A DNA stretch of 42,661 nucleotides, from NCBI GenBank assembly GCA_013287265.1, contig JABDEC010000009.1, positions 1 to 42,661 on the forward strand, given 5' to 3'. A model generated the notes under the pieces. The model had not been told where the DNA came from. It worked only from the letters and a program-made list of their open reading frames with translations, and did not search any database. This document shows positions 39,544 to 42,661 of the stretch, in pieces. The stretch is from Candidatus Babelota bacterium (lineage in GTDB: Bacteria; Babelota; Babeliae; Babelales; JABDEC01). Numbering within the stretch: position 1 is the stretch's first letter; every line of letters begins with the position of its first letter. A program made the translations under genes and the position numbers.

Positions 39544-40430
39544 CGTAATTCATCCTGATGAAAAATATACAATCCGACAAAAACTATTATTGAAGAAATA
39601 ATAAAATCACTATGAATGACCTCTTTAAACGCAATCCATTCCATTATTGCTGTAAATAAAGGAATTGTAAAACCAGTAAATGCCAAATAAGTCGCTGTAT
39701 ATTTGTGCAATAAATAACCATATAAATTATAACTAAGAATATTTCCCACAATTATCATTAAAACTGTTAGTAAAGCAAAATTTTTAAAATCATAAATTGG
39801 TAACGGATTCCAGGTTTCAAATATTATTGATGTTAATAATGCTAAAAAACCGCCTAAAAACATTGAAATTCCGTTAATTGTTATATAAGAATGAATCTGT
39901 TTTTTTATTGTTGATTGAATATAAATCCATGCATAAGCTGCGGAAATAACTGAAATAAGTAATGCAAATTCAGGCAATTCAACTAATAAAAACGATGATA
40001 AATTTAATTCTTTTAATAAATTCCATGGTATAAATGTCGGAAAAAACCCTATTATTCCAAGAATTAAACCAATAATTTTTTTTAAAGAAAGCCGCTCTTT
40101 TATTATATGATACGAAAAGATTGCCGTAAAAAACGGCGTTAAACTATAAAGTAAAGCGGTTTTAGCGGGCGAAATATATTGTAAAGCCCAAAATTCAAAA
40201 ATAAAAGGAATATAAATATATATAATTGAAAGCCAGAGTAATTCTATAAATTCTATTTTGTTTAAATTTAATTTCTTTTTTTTGATTACTATCTGATAAA
40301 ACAGCAATAAAAATCCTGCCAATAGCATTCTTACTGCTATGAAGAAAATGGGACTTGAATAATTTAAGACAGCTTTACCAATAATAAATGTTGAGGCAAA
40401 AAAAATATTAAGAAGTAAAATTAAAGACAT
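39540..40430 (-). CDS. EamA/DMT-family permease
   Basis: The 296-aa product has about ten transmembrane helices in two repeats of five, the layout of EamA (drug/metabolite transporter) proteins. The family segment near the end of helix four ('SPAKTALLYSLTPFFTAIFSY', split across about 85-105) and its echo in the second half ('TATYLAFTGFTIPLFTAIM' region) are visible. The substrate is unknown; amino acids or nucleotide-like metabolites are common in the family. No ribosome site is evident. A terminator for the upstream operon lies just before the start. Confidence 0.85.
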   Translation of the reverse strand: MSLILLLNIFFASTFIIGKAVLNYSSPIFFIAVRMLLAGFLLLFYQIVIKKKKLNLNKIEFIELLWLSIIYIYIPFIFEFWALQYISPAKTALLYSLTPFFTAIFSYHIIKERLSLKKIIGLILGIIGFFPTFIPWNLLKELNLSSFLLVELPEFALLISVISAAYAWIYIQSTIKKQIHSYITINGISMFLGGFLALLTSIIFETWNPLPIYDFKNFALLTVLMIIVGNILSYNLYGYLLHKYTATYLAFTGFTIPLFTAIMEWIAFKEVIHSDFIISSIIVFVGLYIFHQDELR

Positions 40431-40441
40431 ATTTTAAAAAT

Positions 40442-40474
40442 AAAAAAAGGTTAATCAAGTGGATTAACCTTTTT
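40442..40474 (-). terminator. Intrinsic terminator of the 41402-40505 operon
   Basis: A perfect 13-bp stem (40444-40456 with 40462-40474) has a five-base loop. Read on the minus strand it ends in a run of seven T residues. Confidence 0.85.
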
Positions 40475-40504
40475 ATCTTATATTGCAGAATTAAATATAG
40501 CAAT

Positions 40505-40942
40505 TTATTCCATTGTTAATCTGTTAAGATTCAAAATTTGAAATTTACTATTTTTTTTGTGAATTAATTTGTAATTTGTTTTAGGATTTAATACAAAAGT
40601 GTAAGATGCTAATCCCCCTTTATGGTCCGCATAAATTACCAGTCTGATATCTTTTTCTTGTTTTGGCCAAAATATAAAATTTTTATTTTTAGAATAATTA
40701 AAAGGTATTTTTTCAATAAGATGATACCCCCACCAAGCATGGAGTCCGTCAATTTCTAATTTTTCAATTTTTTCAATTTCATGCAATCTAATATCAATTG
40801 GCACGTCATTTGGTAATATCAAATAATTAAAATTGTGCCTACCAGCACTTATTTTTGGACTTTTGATTTTTTCCATTGAAAATGACAAATTATTGAAAGA
40901 CAATAAAGAAATTAGAACAATTAACTGGATAAAACTTTTCAT
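40505..40942 (-). CDS. Secreted protein sharing a duplicated signal peptide
   Basis: The 145-aa product has a signal peptide (about 1-22, ending LSFS). The signal region is nearly identical at the DNA level to that of the gene at 40953, while the mature parts differ strongly. The mature part is strand-rich, with 'GLHAWWGYHLIEKI' and a C-terminal 'YKLIHKKNSKFQILNL'. It lies ten bases after the upstream stop and is followed by a terminator. Function is unknown. Confidence 0.68.
   Translation of the reverse strand: MKSFIQLIVLISLLSFNNLSFSMEKIKSPKISAGRHNFNYLILPNDVPIDIRLHEIEKIEKLEIDGLHAWWGYHLIEKIPFNYSKNKNFIFWPKQEKDIRLVIYADHKGGLASYTFVLNPKTNYKLIHKKNSKFQILNLNRLTME
40876..40942 (-). repeat. Signal-sequence repeat, copy 1
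   Basis: This 67-bp 5' gene segment matches 41336-41402 (offset 460 bp), with 18 identical bases in a row (attgaaaatgacaaatta) and scattered changes after that. It encodes the 'NNLSFSME' end of both signal peptides. Confidence 0.8.
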
Positions 40943-40952
40943 ATAAACTTCA

Positions 40953-41402
40953 TTATCTTGTATATATTTTACTTAAATAGAATAATTCATTGTCAGGTTT
41001 AAAGTTTAATTCATATTTTCCATACGTACTAAGAAAAAATTTAAATTGCGATTTCTTATCATTTTTTTCCACTTCATATTCAAGAATTAATGTATTATCA
41101 TGCATATATTCATCCGTTTGATTCCAATAAATAAGATATGGATTTTCTTTGATTCTAAATACCTTTATATATTCATTTGTTTCATTAGGAGCTAATTTTT
41201 TTAATCTAAAAAGAATATTATTTTTAGATAATTCATCTTCATCAAAATTTAAATGTAAATAATTGTAATCTTTCTGTCCTTTTTGTCTCACAATTGTTGC
41301 TACTTCCATAGCATCTTTTTGTTCTGCTTGCTCCATTGAAAATGACAAATTATTGAATACAAATAAAGAAATAAAGAAAATTGATTTTATAAAATTTTTC
41401 AC
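40953..41402 (-). CDS. Secreted protein sharing a duplicated signal peptide
   Basis: The 149-aa product starts at a GTG with GGAG five bases before it. The signal peptide (about 1-22, ending LSFS) matches that of the gene at 40505. The mature part is strand-rich and acidic ('LILEYEVEKNDKKSQFKFFL') without cysteines. It is the first gene of the pair. Function is unknown. Confidence 0.68.
   Translation of the reverse strand: MKNFIKSIFFISLFVFNNLSFSMEQAEQKDAMEVATIVRQKGQKDYNYLHLNFDEDELSKNNILFRLKKLAPNETNEYIKVFRIKENPYLIYWNQTDEYMHDNTLILEYEVEKNDKKSQFKFFLSTYGKYELNFKPDNELFYLSKIYTR
41336..41402 (-). repeat. Signal-sequence repeat, copy 2
   Basis: This is the partner of 40876-40942. The similarity stops soon after the signal-peptide codons. 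Confidence 0.8.
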
Positions 41403-41528
41403 ATAAACTCCATTTAAAAAACTATACTAATTGAAATTATATCATAAAAAATAGATTAATCAAGCGGAATATTTTCATGAATTTTTTTGTGCATCATGTA
41501 ACGATTGTGATTAATTTATTTTCTACTT

Positions 41529-42152
41529 TCAATATGAATATTCAGCTATTATTTTGTTTACGCCGTCAGGCAATATATTTAAATGTGCATCTTTGACCTT
41601 TTCAAAAATTCCTGTCCGTCTTTCTTCTTCTTGTTGAATAATTTTAACAACTTCATTTTTACCTTGTGTTCTTGCAATATCTTTTGCAGTTTTTCCATCA
41701 TTATTCTTTCTATTAAGATCGGCTCCTGCACCAATTAATAGTTTTACTATATTTTCATGACCACAATATGCAGCCTCCATTAAAGCTGTCCATCCAAAAT
41801 TATTCTGGCTATTAAGGTTAGCTTTTGCATCAATTAATAGTGTTACTATATTTGCATGACCCTTAAATGCAGCCCACATTAAAGCTGTATTTCCATCATT
41901 ATCCCTTCTATTAAGATCAGCTTTTGCTTCAATTAATAGTGTTACTATATTTTCATGACCCCAATATGCAGCCCACATTAAAGCTGTCCATCCAATATTA
42001 TCTCTAGCATTAAGATCAGCTTTTGCAGCAATATATGACTGAACCTCATCAATATTATTTTGCCTAACGGCATCAATCAAATTCATTCGAGGTAATTCAG
42101 CACAATTAATATTTAATGTAAAAAGAGATAATAGTAATAATAATTTTTTCAT
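41529..42152 (-). CDS. Secreted ankyrin-repeat protein
   Basis: The 207-aa product has a signal peptide (about 1-18, ending NCAE) and 33-residue ankyrin repeats at about 24-52 (degenerate), 53-85, 86-118, 119-151 and a partial one at 152-172. The consensus turns 'DNDGNTALMWAA' and 'GHENIVTLLIEA' are clear. A short C-terminal tail 'LPDGVNKIIAEY' resembles the first helix of F-box/PRANC-type tails seen on some ankyrin proteins of viruses and intracellular bacteria. Ankyrin proteins bind other proteins, often host ones in symbionts. The next gene upstream is a near copy. Confidence 0.88.
   Translation of the reverse strand: MKKLLLLLSLFTLNINCAELPRMNLIDAVRQNNIDEVQSYIAAKADLNARDNIGWTALMWAAYWGHENIVTLLIEAKADLNRRDNDGNTALMWAAFKGHANIVTLLIDAKANLNSQNNFGWTALMEAAYCGHENIVKLLIGAGADLNRKNNDGKTAKDIARTQGKNEVVKIIQQEEERRTGIFEKVKDAHLNILPDGVNKIIAEYSY
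41877..41989. repeat. Near-identical ankyrin-coding DNA block, copy 1
   Basis: This block matches 42417-42529 at an offset of exactly 540 bp, with about two mismatches (41941 and 41961) in over 110 bases. It is the inner part of two consecutive ankyrin repeats shared by the neighbouring genes. Confidence 0.9.
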
Positions 42153-42164
42153 CTTGTTTTTCCT

Positions 42165-42661
42165 CTAGATGTAGTCACAAATTAATTTGATTAAATTCGG
42201 ATTCATAGTTGATGAAAGAGTTTCTAGAACTAGATCTGCTTTTCTTTTATCTTCTATTCTTTTTTCTTCTTGTTGAATAATTTCAACAACTTCATTTTTA
42301 CCTCGTGTTCTTGCAATATCTTTTGCAGTTTTTCTATCATTATTCTGGCTATTAAAATCAGCTCCTGCATCAATTAATAGTTTTACTATATTTTCATGAC
42401 CCTTACATGCAGCCTCCATTAAAGCTGTATTTCCATCATTATCCCTTCTATTAAGATCAGCTTTTGCTTCAATTAATAGTTTTACTATATTTTCATGACC
42501 ACAATATGCAGCCCACATTAAAGCTGTCCTTCCATCATTATCCCTAACATCAAGATTAGCTTTTGCATCAATTAATAGTGTTACTATATTTGCATGACCC
42601 CAATATGCAGCCCACATTAAAGCTGTATATCCCTTATTATTCTGGCTATTAAGGTTAGCTT
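42165..42661 (-). CDS. Ankyrin-repeat protein, 5' end outside the window
   Basis: The frame is open to the window edge, so the start is missing; an internal ATG at 42615-42617 lies within a repeat and is not the start. At least 165 residues remain, with four full ankyrin repeats ('GYTALMWAAYWGHANIV', 'GRTALMWAAYCGHENIV', 'GNTALMEAACKGHENIV', then a degenerate one), a basic 'RTRGKNEVVEIIQQEEKR' and a C-terminal 'NPNLIKLICDYI' that parallels the tail of the downstream copy. Twelve bases separate its stop from the next ATG, so the two ankyrin genes are an operon. Confidence 0.88.
   Translation of the reverse strand, partial: ANLNSQNNKGYTALMWAAYWGHANIVTLLIDAKANLDVRDNDGRTALMWAAYCGHENIVKLLIEAKADLNRRDNDGNTALMEAACKGHENIVKLLIDAGADFNSQNNDRKTAKDIARTRGKNEVVEIIQQEEKRIEDKRKADLVLETLSSTMNPNLIKLICDYI
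42417..42529. repeat. Near-identical ankyrin-coding DNA block, copy 2
   Basis: This is the partner of 41877-41989, inside the upstream ankyrin gene. Flanking repeats are more diverged, so the block was copied or converted recently. Confidence 0.9.

Noticed and set aside
1-42661. tRNA, rRNA, CRISPR arrays, insertion sequences
   Set aside because: No cloverleaf-like sequence with a T-arm, no regularly spaced repeats with unique spacers, and no transposase motif on either strand.

Overview
The window is an AT-rich (roughly 70-75 % A+T by eye), densely packed bacterial segment with 56 protein genes I can support, one further very small candidate, and no rRNA, tRNA, CRISPR array or transposase. 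Two thirds of the genes are short proteins that open with a Lys-rich start and a hydrophobic signal peptide. They are mixed with a thin set of single-copy housekeeping genes, and ankyrin-repeat proteins sit at the right edge. Low GC, envelope genes of Gram-negative type (lnt, pseudopilins, lipoproteins), lineage-specific secreted families and ankyrin repeats together point to a reduced-genome, host-associated bacterium. Candidate phylum Dependentiae (TM6, Babeliae) is my best guess. This is inference from gene content, not from a marker-gene search.

Layout. 1-5.7 kb: a possible attenuator, a Cys-rich lipoprotein, rpiB, a membrane-anchored thioredoxin reductase-thioredoxin fusion, a three-gene operon with two Cys-rich secreted miniproteins, a secreted alpha/beta hydrolase and a thioredoxin-fold protein without active-site cysteines. 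5.7-13.7 kb: pepA, murD-ftsW, a lipase-like lipoprotein and ileS. 13.7-16.6 kb: six tandem secreted paralogues fused to the ileS transcription unit, then a secreted thioredoxin. 17.0-17.3 kb: a gap that looks like a structured RNA gene. 17.3-21.6 kb: a large charged secreted protein opposite a translationally coupled cluster of three pseudopilin-like genes plus a C-terminally short lnt. 22.3-24.3 kb: rplI-dnaB. 24.3-26.6 kb: secreted proteins, including one with two tandem six-cysteine knottin-type frameworks. 26.7-27.7 kb: ruvC and an unknown cytoplasmic protein. 27.6-32.5 kb: secreted proteins around a 28-bp sequence that closely resembles a dif chromosome-dimer resolution site. 32.5-38.2 kb: recF, dnaN and a Xer recombinase on the minus strand, and a MazG-like/Ogg2 pair on the plus strand. 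38.2-42.7 kb: more secreted proteins, an EamA-type permease and two ankyrin-repeat genes, the last cut by the window edge.

How it fits together. All housekeeping genes left of the dif-like site (rpiB, trxB, pepA, murD, ftsW, ileS, rplI, dnaB, ruvC) lie on the plus strand. Right of it recF, dnaN, xer and the permease lie on the minus strand, with mazG-ogg the exception. That is what co-orientation with replication would give if 29.3 kb is the terminus. The accessory genes look like a large exported repertoire built by tandem duplication. Several carry many cysteines, and three thioredoxin-fold proteins lie nearby. Several secreted-protein promoters share a similar -35/-10 pair with 18-bp spacing.
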